17,913 nt of DNA, from NCBI GenBank assembly GCA_003453435.1, contig DMLH01000054.1:1-17913 (forward strand). Reading direction: 5' to 3'. The translations under genes were made by a program, and so were the position numbers. The stretch comes from Clostridiales bacterium (lineage in GTDB: Bacteria; Bacillota; Clostridia; Christensenellales; UBA1242). The notes under the pieces were generated by a model. The model did no database searches, was not told the DNA's origin, and was given only the letters and a program-made list of their open reading frames with translations. Shown here in pieces: positions 7,794 through 14,382 of the stretch; position 1 is the stretch's first letter, and the number at the start of each line of letters is the position of its first letter.

Positions 7794-7937
7794 ATGAAAA
7801 GAACATATCAACCAAAAAAGAGACATAGAATTAAAGTTCACGGATTTAGACAAAGAATGGCAACACAAAAAGGAAGACAAGTACTTTCACGCCGTCGTCG
7901 TCGTGGTCGCAAAGTTTTAGTAATTAAACATAAGTAA
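7794..7937 (+). CDS. rpmH: 50S ribosomal protein L34
   Basis: This 47-residue, very basic protein is part of the large ribosomal subunit. It starts MKRTYQPKKRHR, close to the near-universal MKRTxQPxxR start of L34, continues with HGFRQRMATQKGRQVLSRRRRRGRK, and ends with a slightly long tail (VLVIKHK). AAGGAG lies 8 bases before the ATG. It is the first gene of the conserved rpmH-rnpA-yidD-yidC-jag cluster and is followed by a terminator hairpin that probably reduces transcription of the downstream genes relative to L34. Confidence 0.97.
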   Translation: MKRTYQPKKRHRIKVHGFRQRMATQKGRQVLSRRRRRGRKVLVIKHK

Positions 7938-7940
7938 ATC

Positions 7941-7968
7941 AAGTGACAACATGTCACTTTGTTTTTTT
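7941..7968 (+). terminator. Terminator or attenuator between rpmH and rnpA
   Basis: AAGTGACA and TGTCACTT form a perfect 8-bp stem with a 3-base loop; two bases later comes a run of seven T (7962-7968). It should terminate a large share of rpmH transcripts and leave partial read-through for rnpA-yidD-yidC. Confidence 0.88.
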
Positions 7969-8042
7969 GCACAAAAAATCAAATTATTGGTTTATAAATT
8001 TATTGTGCTAAATTAAAAATTTTGCAAAATTAAAATATAATT

Positions 8043-8384
8043 ATGAAAAAAGAAAACAGGTTAAAAAAGCGAAAGCAATTTAACTGGACTTTTAAAAATG
8101 GAAAATCAGTCCACTCTAAAGACTTAGTTTTGGTTTACACTTCAAGTTATGCAAAAGAATTTAAGGTTGGGTTTTCCGTCACAAAAAAAGTTGGTAAAGC
8201 AGTGGTTAGAAATAAAGTTAAAAGACGTTTAAAAGAAGCAGTATTAGAATTTTCAAATTTTATTATTCCTAAACACACAATAATTTTTGTAGCAAAACCT
8301 AGTGCTAGCGATACAGAATTTTTAGAAATTAAAAGTCAAGTTGCAATGCTTTTAAAAAAAGCTAATTTATTAAAAGAAATATGA
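8043..8384 (+). CDS. rnpA: Ribonuclease P protein component
   Basis: This is the protein subunit of RNase P, which assists the catalytic RNA in trimming tRNA 5' ends. The 113-residue length is standard. It begins with the family start KKENRLKKRKQF and contains the RNR-type signature KVGKAVVRNKVKRRLKEA (around residues 62-79), preceded by VGFSVTKK. The start is fixed by this conserved N-terminus. The ATG has no Shine-Dalgarno site; a TATAAT sequence (8036-8041) ends one base before it, which may be chance in such AT-rich DNA. Its stop overlaps the yidD start (ATGA), indicating translational coupling. Confidence 0.96.
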   Translation: MKKENRLKKRKQFNWTFKNGKSVHSKDLVLVYTSSYAKEFKVGFSVTKKVGKAVVRNKVKRRLKEAVLEFSNFIIPKHTIIFVAKPSASDTEFLEIKSQVAMLLKKANLLKEI

Positions 8385-8656
8385 AAAAAGTTTTGAACAT
8401 AATTTTTTATCCGCTTAAACTTTTGGCTTTACTCTTAATTTATTTATATAAGATTTTAATCTCTCCGTTAATTCCAAAATCTTGTAAATTTAAACCATCA
8501 TGTTCAACATATGGTATCACTGCAATAAAAAGATTTGGAGTTTTTGAAGGGATTTTTTTAACTGCTAAAAGGTTAATTAGATGTAGGCCGGGAACAAGAG
8601 GTGGAAATGATTATGTTCCGGACAATATAAAAGGAGATATAAAATGGATTTTATAA
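8381..8656 (+). CDS. yidD: YidD membrane-protein insertion efficiency factor
   Basis: A small membrane-associated protein thought to help YidC insert membrane proteins. At 91 residues it has a hydrophobic, amphipathic N-terminal half (IIFYPLKLLALLLIYLYKILISP) and then the family Cys motifs: KPSCSTYGITAIKRFG and LTAKRLIRCRPGTRGGNDYVP. It overlaps rnpA by 4 bases and yidC by 13, the compact layout typical of this cluster. It has only a weak ribosome site and probably depends on coupling to rnpA. Confidence 0.95.
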   Translation: MKKVLNIIFYPLKLLALLLIYLYKILISPLIPKSCKFKPSCSTYGITAIKRFGVFEGIFLTAKRLIRCRPGTRGGNDYVPDNIKGDIKWIL

Positions 8657-10149
8657 GTGGAATACTAGCACCTGTACAGTGGACAAGCGGTTTTTGGGAA
8701 AGCATAATAAAATTGTTTTCTGGAGTTGGTAACATAGGCGTCGCAATAATTTTACTTACACTGTGTTTAAAAGTTGTGCTTTTGCCGTTAGATTTTTGGC
8801 AAAAAATGGTGTCAAGAAAAATGACTGCACAGCAGGCCATCATGCAACCAGAACTTGACGAAATTAAGCTTAAGTACGGAAACAATCGTGTATTAATGCA
8901 ACAAAAACAATCTGAGTTATACAAAAAATATAACATGAATCCCGGAAACAGTTGTCTTGCAATGCTTGTGTATTTGGTTGTGACGATGATTGTATTTTTC
9001 ACCTTATTTGCAGGCTTAGGAAATATTAGTAGAACTCAAATAAATTATGAGTATTACACAATTCAACAAGCGTATGTGCAGACTTATGAAGAAAACAAAA
9101 CCAATCCAGATGTTGTAAGCATTTCACAGGTTGCAGCAGCAGATAAGTACGAAGAAATTAAACAAAGTTTTTTAACAATTAAAAATATTTGGAGGCCAGA
9201 CAACGCTTCAAGCGTGTTCCCACATTCAGAGGACTTTTTAAGGAGTACAGGCACCAAATTTGGAGTATATAAGTACGAGCCAGCAAATGTGTCATACATA
9301 TACTTAACAACAAATGGACAAGAATATGAGGATGCAAATGGCAAAAAATATGTTGAGCCTTATGTTGATTTAAACGGCAATGTTTACGTTGTTTGTTATT
9401 TAAGTGATAGTTTCACAATTAATGCCATAGATGGAGATTTAACTTATAATAATTTGGTATACAGTACAATTATCCAAACTTATGAAAATACAGATTTAAA
9501 TATTACGTACTTTGTGTTAACATCAAATAACGATCAAAAATATACAAAAGACGAAAAGACGTATGTAAAGCCTTATGCAAATAAAGAAAATAAAATTTTT
9601 GCAGTTGCAGGAAGCGAAACCGAAGTTGTTATTGACGGCGTGACATACACTGTTGATTATTCAAAAACAGAAGCAGAAGTTCTTCAAGATTATATTACAG
9701 ACAATGATTTGAACATTGAAAAGCAACAAAAAATTCATGAAACAAATGCAGGTTATTTGGCAATTGAGGCATTTACGCAGGACTATGATTTAATTACAAC
9801 GGTTATACATGAAAGATATAATGGTCAATGGAACGGATTTTTAATTTTGGTTGCACTTGCAGGAGCAATAACCTTCCTTTCATCTTATCTAGCAAATGCT
9901 GGCGTTAGAACAAAGGATCAAAAGGGCAACAAAGTTAAAGCAGCAAGGCCAAAACCAACAATGGGCATCATTATGTCAATTGTTATGATATTCTTCACAT
10001 TTTCTTATACCAGTGCTTTTGCAATATATATCGTAACAAACAGCGTATTATCTATGCTTTTTGCTTATCTAAGCAACTTGGTATTAAACAAAATTGAAAT
10101 AAAAAAAGAAAATAGGGATAATAAAGTTGCCGACTATGTTAGAAAATAG
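8644..10149 (+). CDS. yidC: Membrane protein insertase YidC (Oxa1 family) with a large loop insert
   Basis: YidC inserts and folds membrane proteins with or without SecYEG. Core elements are all present: the first core helix (about 31-50), the cytoplasmic helical hairpin (55-100), the second helix (106-125), a third helix (397-417) and the last two helices packed in 440-482. The positive residue of the membrane groove, usually Arg in RLxLLPL, is Lys43 here (LKVVLLPL). No lipoprotein signal is seen at the N-terminus. The extracytoplasmic loop between the second and third core helices is about 270 residues (127-396) instead of a few tens. It keeps the KNIWRPD segment, then adds a duplicated module. 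AAGGAG lies 7 bases before the ATG, inside yidD. Confidence 0.96.
   Translation: MDFISGILAPVQWTSGFWESIIKLFSGVGNIGVAIILLTLCLKVVLLPLDFWQKMVSRKMTAQQAIMQPELDEIKLKYGNNRVLMQQKQSELYKKYNMNPGNSCLAMLVYLVVTMIVFFTLFAGLGNISRTQINYEYYTIQQAYVQTYEENKTNPDVVSISQVAAADKYEEIKQSFLTIKNIWRPDNASSVFPHSEDFLRSTGTKFGVYKYEPANVSYIYLTTNGQEYEDANGKKYVEPYVDLNGNVYVVCYLSDSFTINAIDGDLTYNNLVYSTIIQTYENTDLNITYFVLTSNNDQKYTKDEKTYVKPYANKENKIFAVAGSETEVVIDGVTYTVDYSKTEAEVLQDYITDNDLNIEKQQKIHETNAGYLAIEAFTQDYDLITTVIHERYNGQWNGFLILVALAGAITFLSSYLANAGVRTKDQKGNKVKAARPKPTMGIIMSIVMIFFTFSYTSAFAIYIVTNSVLSMLFAYLSNLVLNKIEIKKENRDNKVADYVRK
9268..9687 (+). repeat. Diverged tandem repeat inside the YidC extracytoplasmic loop
   Basis: Residues about 209-277 and 279-348 of YidC align as two copies of one module of roughly 70 residues. 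Matching blocks are YIYLTTNGQEY with YFVLTSNNDQKY, KKYVEPYVDLNGNVYVV with KTYVKPYANKENKIFAV, and INAIDGDLTY with VVIDGVTY. The copies are clearly related in protein but well diverged in DNA, so the duplication is old rather than an assembly artefact. The pattern of alternating aromatic and polar residues suggests beta structure. Confidence 0.8.
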
Positions 10150-10174
10150 TTAGGTACAAATAAGGAGAAAAATT

Positions 10175-11101
10175 ATGAGAAGTTATGAATTTACAGCAAA
10201 ATCAGTAGAAAAAGCAATTGAAGAGGGCTTGGAGCAACTTGGCAAAAAGCAAGAGGAAGTTGATATTAAAATTGTTAGCGAAGGCGGTTTTTTAAAAAAA
10301 GCAAAAATTGTTATTAGCATTGAAGATGAGCCAGTTATAACAAGTTTTAGAAAAGAAGAACCAAAGCCTGAAGTAAAAGATGAGGTTAAAACAGAGCCAG
10401 AGGTTGGAACTGTTAAAGAAGAAGCAGAAGAAGCCAAAACAGTAGAAGAAGTTGCAAAACCTGTTTGTGATGAAAAAGTTGAGACAAAAGAAGAAATTAT
10501 TGAAGAAGTTAAAAGCGAACCAGCAGAAGAAGTAAAAGTGGTTAATGAGGTAAAAGAAACTTTTAAAGGAAAAAAAGAAAAATCAAACAGAAACGCTCCA
10601 AAAACTCAAGAAGAAATTGAAGAGCAACATAGACTATACAATGAAAAGCATTTTGAAAACAACAGCACTAGTGTAGAGTTCATAAGCGGTCTTGTTAAAG
10701 CAATGGGACAGGAAGCACAAGTTAGTTTGGAAGAAAAAAGAGATGCTAGCGAAATTAAAATTGAAGTTATGGATGTAGGCAAAATTATAGGTCACAAGGG
10801 CGAGTGTTTATCTGCAATTCAATATCTTGCAAATGTTATTGAAGGTGCACATAACCCAAGTGCAAAAAGAGTTGTTGTTGATGCTGGAGACTACAAACAA
10901 AGGCGTGAAGAAACTTTAAGAGCACTTGCTATTAGAGTTGCAAGTAAAGTAGAACACACCGGTAGACCTTATAGGTTGGAGCCAATGAATGCTTTTGAAA
11001 GAAGAATTGTTCACACAGAACTTCACAACTATGCATCAGTTGAAACTCATAGCGAAGGCGTTGAGCCATTTAGAAGAATTATTGTTACTAAGAAAAAATA
11101 A
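10175..11101 (+). CDS. jag: Jag/KhpB RNA-binding protein (Jag-N, KH, R3H)
   Basis: A cytoplasmic RNA-binding protein encoded next to yidC in most Firmicutes; in streptococci its partner is KhpA and it influences cell elongation and division. Domains in order are Jag_N (residues 1-50, MRSYEFTAKSVEKAIEEGLEQLG), an acidic Glu/Lys/Val-rich linker (about 51-165), a KH domain with the GKIIGHKGE loop (202-210), and R3H (about 243-306; ERRIVHTELHNYASVETHSEG). At 308 residues it is longer than usual because of the linker. The start has AAGGAG 7 bases upstream. It follows yidC by 25 bases and ends the cluster. Confidence 0.96.
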   Translation: MRSYEFTAKSVEKAIEEGLEQLGKKQEEVDIKIVSEGGFLKKAKIVISIEDEPVITSFRKEEPKPEVKDEVKTEPEVGTVKEEAEEAKTVEEVAKPVCDEKVETKEEIIEEVKSEPAEEVKVVNEVKETFKGKKEKSNRNAPKTQEEIEEQHRLYNEKHFENNSTSVEFISGLVKAMGQEAQVSLEEKRDASEIKIEVMDVGKIIGHKGECLSAIQYLANVIEGAHNPSAKRVVVDAGDYKQRREETLRALAIRVASKVEHTGRPYRLEPMNAFERRIVHTELHNYASVETHSEGVEPFRRIIVTKKK

Positions 11102-11132
11102 AAAATTTTACAAAATTACAATAAAAACAAAG

Positions 11133-11161
11133 AAAAAACTGCAAAAAAAATGCAGTTTTTT
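11133..11161. terminator. Bidirectional terminator after jag
   Basis: AAAAAACTGCA (11133-11143) and TGCAGTTTTTT (11151-11161) form an 11-bp stem with a loop of seven A. T-rich tails on both strands suit the converging jag (+) and the orphan gene on the - strand. Confidence 0.88.
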
Positions 11162-11188
11162 GTAATTTTTTCTAAAAATAAATATTTT

Positions 11189-11647
11189 TTAATAAACAAT
11201 TTGTTCATCTAATGTTAATATATGTATATCGTTTTTAGAATTTTTTTTGTAGTATTCTTTGTATGCTTCACCGAATTTGTTAAACATTTCTTGTGTATAT
11301 CGTTTATTATACTCACTATCTTTTTTTGTTATTATTTCAATGTTAGATTTCATCATATAATCAATATGTTCATAAGCTACTATTCGGCAATCATATAAAT
11401 TTAATTCAAAATTATGACCACCAGCAACCAAACAAACATATTCAGCATATTTTTTAAAAATTAAGTTTTCATTTTTTGCAGCAGTCTTAAAATACTCGCC
11501 CATATTTATTTTTTCTTTTAAATCTCCACCATAAGCGTTTTTAAGGTTCCATTCAAAATCACAAAACACTTTTGATAACATTTCGCATATTTCATCTTTG
11601 CTTAGTTTGTTTATAAATTTGCATTTTTTAACATTTTTATTTGTCAT
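11189..11647 (-). CDS. Unrecognised cytoplasmic protein
   Basis: A 152-residue soluble protein with no membrane segment or signal peptide; I do not recognise its family. It looks mostly helical at both ends (KLSKDEICEMLSKVF; TQEMFNKFGEAYKEYYKK), with an aromatic, Cys-containing middle (EYVCLVAGGHNFELNLYDC). The ATG at 11647 is chosen because GGAG lies 6 bases upstream; the frame extends a few codons further to a TTG, but that codon overlaps the ribosome site. It has its own strong promoter in the gap after the kinase gene and ends at the terminator shared with jag. Confidence 0.8.
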   Translation of the reverse strand: MTNKNVKKCKFINKLSKDEICEMLSKVFCDFEWNLKNAYGGDLKEKINMGEYFKTAAKNENLIFKKYAEYVCLVAGGHNFELNLYDCRIVAYEHIDYMMKSNIEIITKKDSEYNKRYTQEMFNKFGEAYKEYYKKNSKNDIHILTLDEQIVY

Positions 11648-11676
11648 AATATTCTCCAATGGACGTTTATAATTAG

Positions 11677-11705
11677 ATTATAAAATATATTTGTTTTGAT
11701 GTCAA
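11677..11705 (-). promoter_or_regulatory. Consensus sigma-A promoter
   Basis: Perfect TTGACA (11705-11700) and perfect TATAAT (11682-11677) on the - strand, exactly 17 bases apart. It drives the 152-residue orphan gene with a leader of about 22 bases and is the strongest-looking promoter of the window. Confidence 0.92.
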
Positions 11706-11714
11706 TATTAATTT

Positions 11715-12608
11715 TTATTTTGGCATAAACTCTTGCAAAACACTGTTGCTTGGCACAACATTTTCGTCAAGTTTTTCAAATTCTTTAAGTTTTTCCAAAG
11801 TTGCATTTAAAGCGTCATTTTTCATTTCTGTCAAAATTTTATTATAAACACAAACTTCATAAGGGTGAAAACTATTAATTGTATATTCAGCATTTTCAAT
11901 AAATGGGTTAATGTATAAGTTTTCACCAATTCCAACTTTTGTCCAAACATATAACGTTTCATCAATGCTGTTGCCCCTATGATGCAAATCTCTTATCATA
12001 CGTCTACAAAGCCTTATTGTTTCGTGATCCAAAAATGGATTGTCATTTTTGTAAATATCTGTGTTTACAGAAATATAAATTTTAAAACTTTTGTTTGTTG
12101 GTATAAACTTGTCAATAATTGGGTTTAAAGCATGCAAACCTTCAACAATAACTATAGAATTTTTTGCCATTTTGGTTTCGCCATAAAACTCTTTGTTGCC
12201 TGTTATAAAATTATAAGTTGGTAGCCTTACCGCATCGCCCTTTAGTAGCCCTTGCATGCAAAGACTAAAAAGCGTCCAATCAATTGCGTCAAATGTTTCA
12301 TAGTTGTATTCTCCATCTTCCCAAAGTGGAGTTTCAATTCTATCTACAAAAAAATCATCCAAGGATAAAGTTAATGCCGTATAACCGTTTTGTTCAAAAA
12401 CCTCTTTCAATATTTTACTTGTTGTGGTTTTTCCACTGCTAGATGGTCCAGCCAACAACACAAAAGAAATATCCTTATTATTTATAACATTTCTTGCAGC
12501 CTCATAAACTTGATTTTTGTAGGCGTCCTCACAAAATTTTATATACTCTTTCCTATTAAAGTTAACATTGTGGTTAATTTCTTCTAAATTAATTTTTAGT
12601 GTTTCCAT
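11715..12608 (-). CDS. Uridine kinase / phosphoribulokinase-family kinase
   Basis: A 297-residue P-loop kinase of the Udk/PRK family; the likely reaction is ATP-dependent phosphorylation of a nucleoside such as uridine, but the substrate is inferred from the family. Visible elements are Walker A GPSSSGKTT (residues 54-62), LSLDDFF (81-87, the acidic substrate/base region), the TYNF segment with residues typical of Udk, and VIVEGLHALNP (153-163, Walker B region), followed by the lid region CRRMIRDLHHRGNS. About 35 residues precede the kinase core. Firmicutes often carry a longer (about 550 residues) version with an added N-terminal domain; this one lacks it. A GGAG lies about 10 bases before the ATG, with a possible weak -10 (GATAAT, 12668-12663). 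Confidence 0.88.
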   Translation of the reverse strand: METLKINLEEINHNVNFNRKEYIKFCEDAYKNQVYEAARNVINNKDISFVLLAGPSSSGKTTTSKILKEVFEQNGYTALTLSLDDFFVDRIETPLWEDGEYNYETFDAIDWTLFSLCMQGLLKGDAVRLPTYNFITGNKEFYGETKMAKNSIVIVEGLHALNPIIDKFIPTNKSFKIYISVNTDIYKNDNPFLDHETIRLCRRMIRDLHHRGNSIDETLYVWTKVGIGENLYINPFIENAEYTINSFHPYEVCVYNKILTEMKNDALNATLEKLKEFEKLDENVVPSNSVLQEFMPK

Positions 12609-12734
12609 AGATTTAAAACTCCAAATTTATTGTAAATTTAAAATAAAAACTTGCAAATATATATTATCATAAAAGTATTTTTTTTAGCAACCAAAAAATA
12701 TAATTAAAAAATACAAATAATAACGTTATTAGTA

Positions 12735-12763
12735 TTGACAAATTGTTAAAAAAAATCTACAAT
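12735..12763 (+). promoter_or_regulatory. Promoter of the exporter-like gene
   Basis: TTGACA (12735-12740) and TACAAT (12758-12763) are 17 bases apart. The leader is about 17 bases and carries an AGGTAGG ribosome site. It lies in the divergent gap with the kinase gene; I see no clear operator palindrome around it. Confidence 0.85.
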
Positions 12764-12786
12764 AAGCAAGTATTAGGTAGGTTTAT

Positions 12787-13815
12787 ATGTGGGAATCTGT
12801 TTTGGATGCTTTGATAGACTCTGTTAAAGCACTGCCAATTCTTTTAATTGTTTATATCTTAATTGAATTTATGGAACATAGGGGAGAAGTAAAGTTTGAA
12901 AAAATTGTTGCATCATCCCAAAAATACGGGCCTCTTTGGGGCGCAGGTTTAGGCATTATTCCTCAATGTGGTTTTTCAGCGGTTATGGCTGATTTATTTA
13001 GCAGAAAAATTTTAACAATTGGCACATTATTTGCTGTTTTTGTGGCAACCAGCGATGAAGCAGTAACGGTATTACTATCCAGTCCCGAAAACATTGTGCA
13101 AAACTTAAAATCTTTGGGAATATTAATCGGCTTAAAACTGTTGTTGGCTATTTTGGTTGGATATGTTATGGACTTAATTTTTAAAAATCAAAAGCTTCAA
13201 GAAAATAAGTTGGAACACTCGCCACATTACAAACATGAACATACACATAAGCACGATATGCAAGAAATTGAATCCGATGTTAAAAATGCAAAAAAAGTTG
13301 CTTGTGAAACCTGTCAAACAGAAATTAAAACATGCGATAGTTGTATTCACGACAATTTACATCACCATCATGAGCTTGAAGAGGAAACAAAGCAAAATAA
13401 AAGCAAAGTGGCATGGCATATAATACTACAAGGTTTAATTCATACTGCACAAATATTTGCCTATATATTAATTGCAAATATTGTTATTTCTCTAATAATA
13501 CATTTTGCAGGTGGCGAAGAAGCATTAAAAAACATAGTCAGTGCAAGCGCATGGTATCTGCCAATTATTTGTGCACTTATTGGCTTAATTCCCAATTGTG
13601 CGGGAAGTGTTGTTTTGGTTGAACTTTACACTTCTGGGATTATATCTTTTGCCTCTTGTTTGGGTGGCCTTTGTGCAAGTGCAGGCGTAGGACTTTTGGT
13701 ACTTTACAAAAGCAACAAAAACATTAAGCAAAACATATTAATAACATTGGGCCTTTTCTTGTTTGGTGCAATTGTAGGGCTAATATTTAATTTATTTTTG
13801 CCTGTTAGTTTTTAA
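12787..13815 (+). CDS. ArsP_2-type putative heavy-metal/arsenic exporter
   Basis: A 342-residue polytopic membrane protein built of two homologous halves, each with a proline/cysteine motif in a re-entrant-like segment: GIIPQCGFSA (56-65) and GLIPNCAGSV (266-275). This matches the family annotated as 10-TM heavy-metal or arsenic exporter (ArsP_2/DUF2899, sometimes called putative manganese transporter). Between the halves is a hydrophilic loop (about 136-208) packed with His and Cys: HSPHYKHEHTHKHD, CETC, CDSC and HHHHE. This probably binds metal ions such as Zn, Mn, Ni or Co. The real substrate is not known for the family. It is a single-gene unit with its own promoter; no clear terminator follows. 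Confidence 0.85.
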   Translation: MWESVLDALIDSVKALPILLIVYILIEFMEHRGEVKFEKIVASSQKYGPLWGAGLGIIPQCGFSAVMADLFSRKILTIGTLFAVFVATSDEAVTVLLSSPENIVQNLKSLGILIGLKLLLAILVGYVMDLIFKNQKLQENKLEHSPHYKHEHTHKHDMQEIESDVKNAKKVACETCQTEIKTCDSCIHDNLHHHHELEEETKQNKSKVAWHIILQGLIHTAQIFAYILIANIVISLIIHFAGGEEALKNIVSASAWYLPIICALIGLIPNCAGSVVLVELYTSGIISFASCLGGLCASAGVGLLVLYKSNKNIKQNILITLGLFLFGAIVGLIFNLFLPVSF

Positions 13816-13887
13816 TAAAGCATTTAATAACAAATAACGTTTGATTAAAATAGTTATAAAATTTAAAAATAGTAAAATAGCAAATTT

Positions 13888-13962
13888 TTACTCTGGCGCG
13901 TCATGAATTTCGCGAGGTCTAAAAATTTCTCTTTCACTATTTTTTTTGTATCCAATAGTCAT
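13888..13962 (-). pseudogene. Tiny orphan reading frame, possibly a gene remnant
   Basis: The gap 13816-14028 holds no normal gene. On the - strand a 24-codon frame (ATG at 13962, TAA at 13888) ends SEREIFRPREIHDAPE. Its second half is distinctly richer in G and C (GGCGCGTC, CGCGAGG) than the surrounding DNA. It has no ribosome site and no clear promoter. It could be the decayed 3' end of a lost gene, a real micro-protein, or chance. Confidence 0.25.
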
Positions 13963-14028
13963 ATAAAAAAAACCACATTTTTATTTGGCTTTATTTCTAA
14001 AAAATAAAAAAATAATTTGTATAACAAC

Positions 14029-14055
14029 AAAAAAACACTCATTAGAGTGTTTTTT
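14029..14055. terminator. Terminator of the small two-helix membrane protein gene
   Basis: AAAAAACACTC and GAGTGTTTTTT form an 11-bp stem with an ATTA loop and T-runs on both strands. It lies 12 bases beyond the stop codon of the gene at 14068 and may also stop read-through from the exporter gene. Confidence 0.9.
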
Positions 14056-14067
14056 ATATTGCAAACA

Positions 14068-14295
14068 TTAAACATTAAGTAATCTGCAAATGCTGTGGTT
14101 AACAATCATGAACACTAAGTCAAGTATCCAAATGATGTTAAATCCTAAGAATAAACGGATTAAACCAGCAACAAATTTACCTTCTTGAAATCTTGTAATT
14201 GCGCCACAAATCCAAGAAGTAACTGGGATAATTGCAAGAACTAAACTTACAATCCAATCCAAGCCGAAATAATCTTTTGCGCTTTTCTTTGCCAT
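14068..14295 (-). CDS. Small two-helix membrane protein, unrecognised
   Basis: A 75-residue protein starting MAKKSAKDYFGLDW. AAAGGAG 8 bases upstream decides this start; the frame continues upstream past the promoter but has no ribosome site there. Two hydrophobic segments (about residues 12-31, IVSLVLAIIPVTSWICGAIT, and 43-66) are joined by RFQEGKFVAG. The layout is reminiscent of small Pmp3-like proteins, but I see no diagnostic Pmp3 motif. It has its own promoter and terminator, downstream of the YugP-like gene on the same strand. Function unknown. Confidence 0.82.
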   Translation of the reverse strand: MAKKSAKDYFGLDWIVSLVLAIIPVTSWICGAITRFQEGKFVAGLIRLFLGFNIIWILDLVFMIVNHSICRLLNV

Positions 14296-14325
14296 ATTTT
14301 CATCTCCTTTCATTTGTATATTTAT

Positions 14326-14354
14326 ATTATACACATTTTTATTTTAGAACACAA
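14326..14354 (-). promoter_or_regulatory. Promoter of the small membrane protein gene
   Basis: Perfect TATAAT (14331-14326) with TTGTGT (14354-14349) 17 bases upstream on the - strand. The leader is about 24 bases and includes the AAAGGAG ribosome site. An A/T-only inverted repeat (14353-14373) overlaps the -35 edge and may weakly terminate the preceding gene. Confidence 0.75.
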
Positions 14355-14382
14355 CAAAATAAAATATTTTGTTAAATTTTAT

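Noticed and set aside
8577..9002. - strand frame opposite yidD/yidC
   Set aside because: It overlaps two clearly conserved genes on the + strand and has no ribosome site or promoter.
13896..13916. Small palindrome with CGCG ends in the gap after the exporter gene
   Set aside because: Only 3-4 bp can pair around a 10-base loop, which is too weak to call an operator or a terminator.
14353..14373. A/T-only inverted repeat after the YugP-like gene as a strong terminator
   Set aside because: The stem contains almost no G or C, no T-run follows on the - strand, and it overlaps the next promoter; at best it is a weak pause site.
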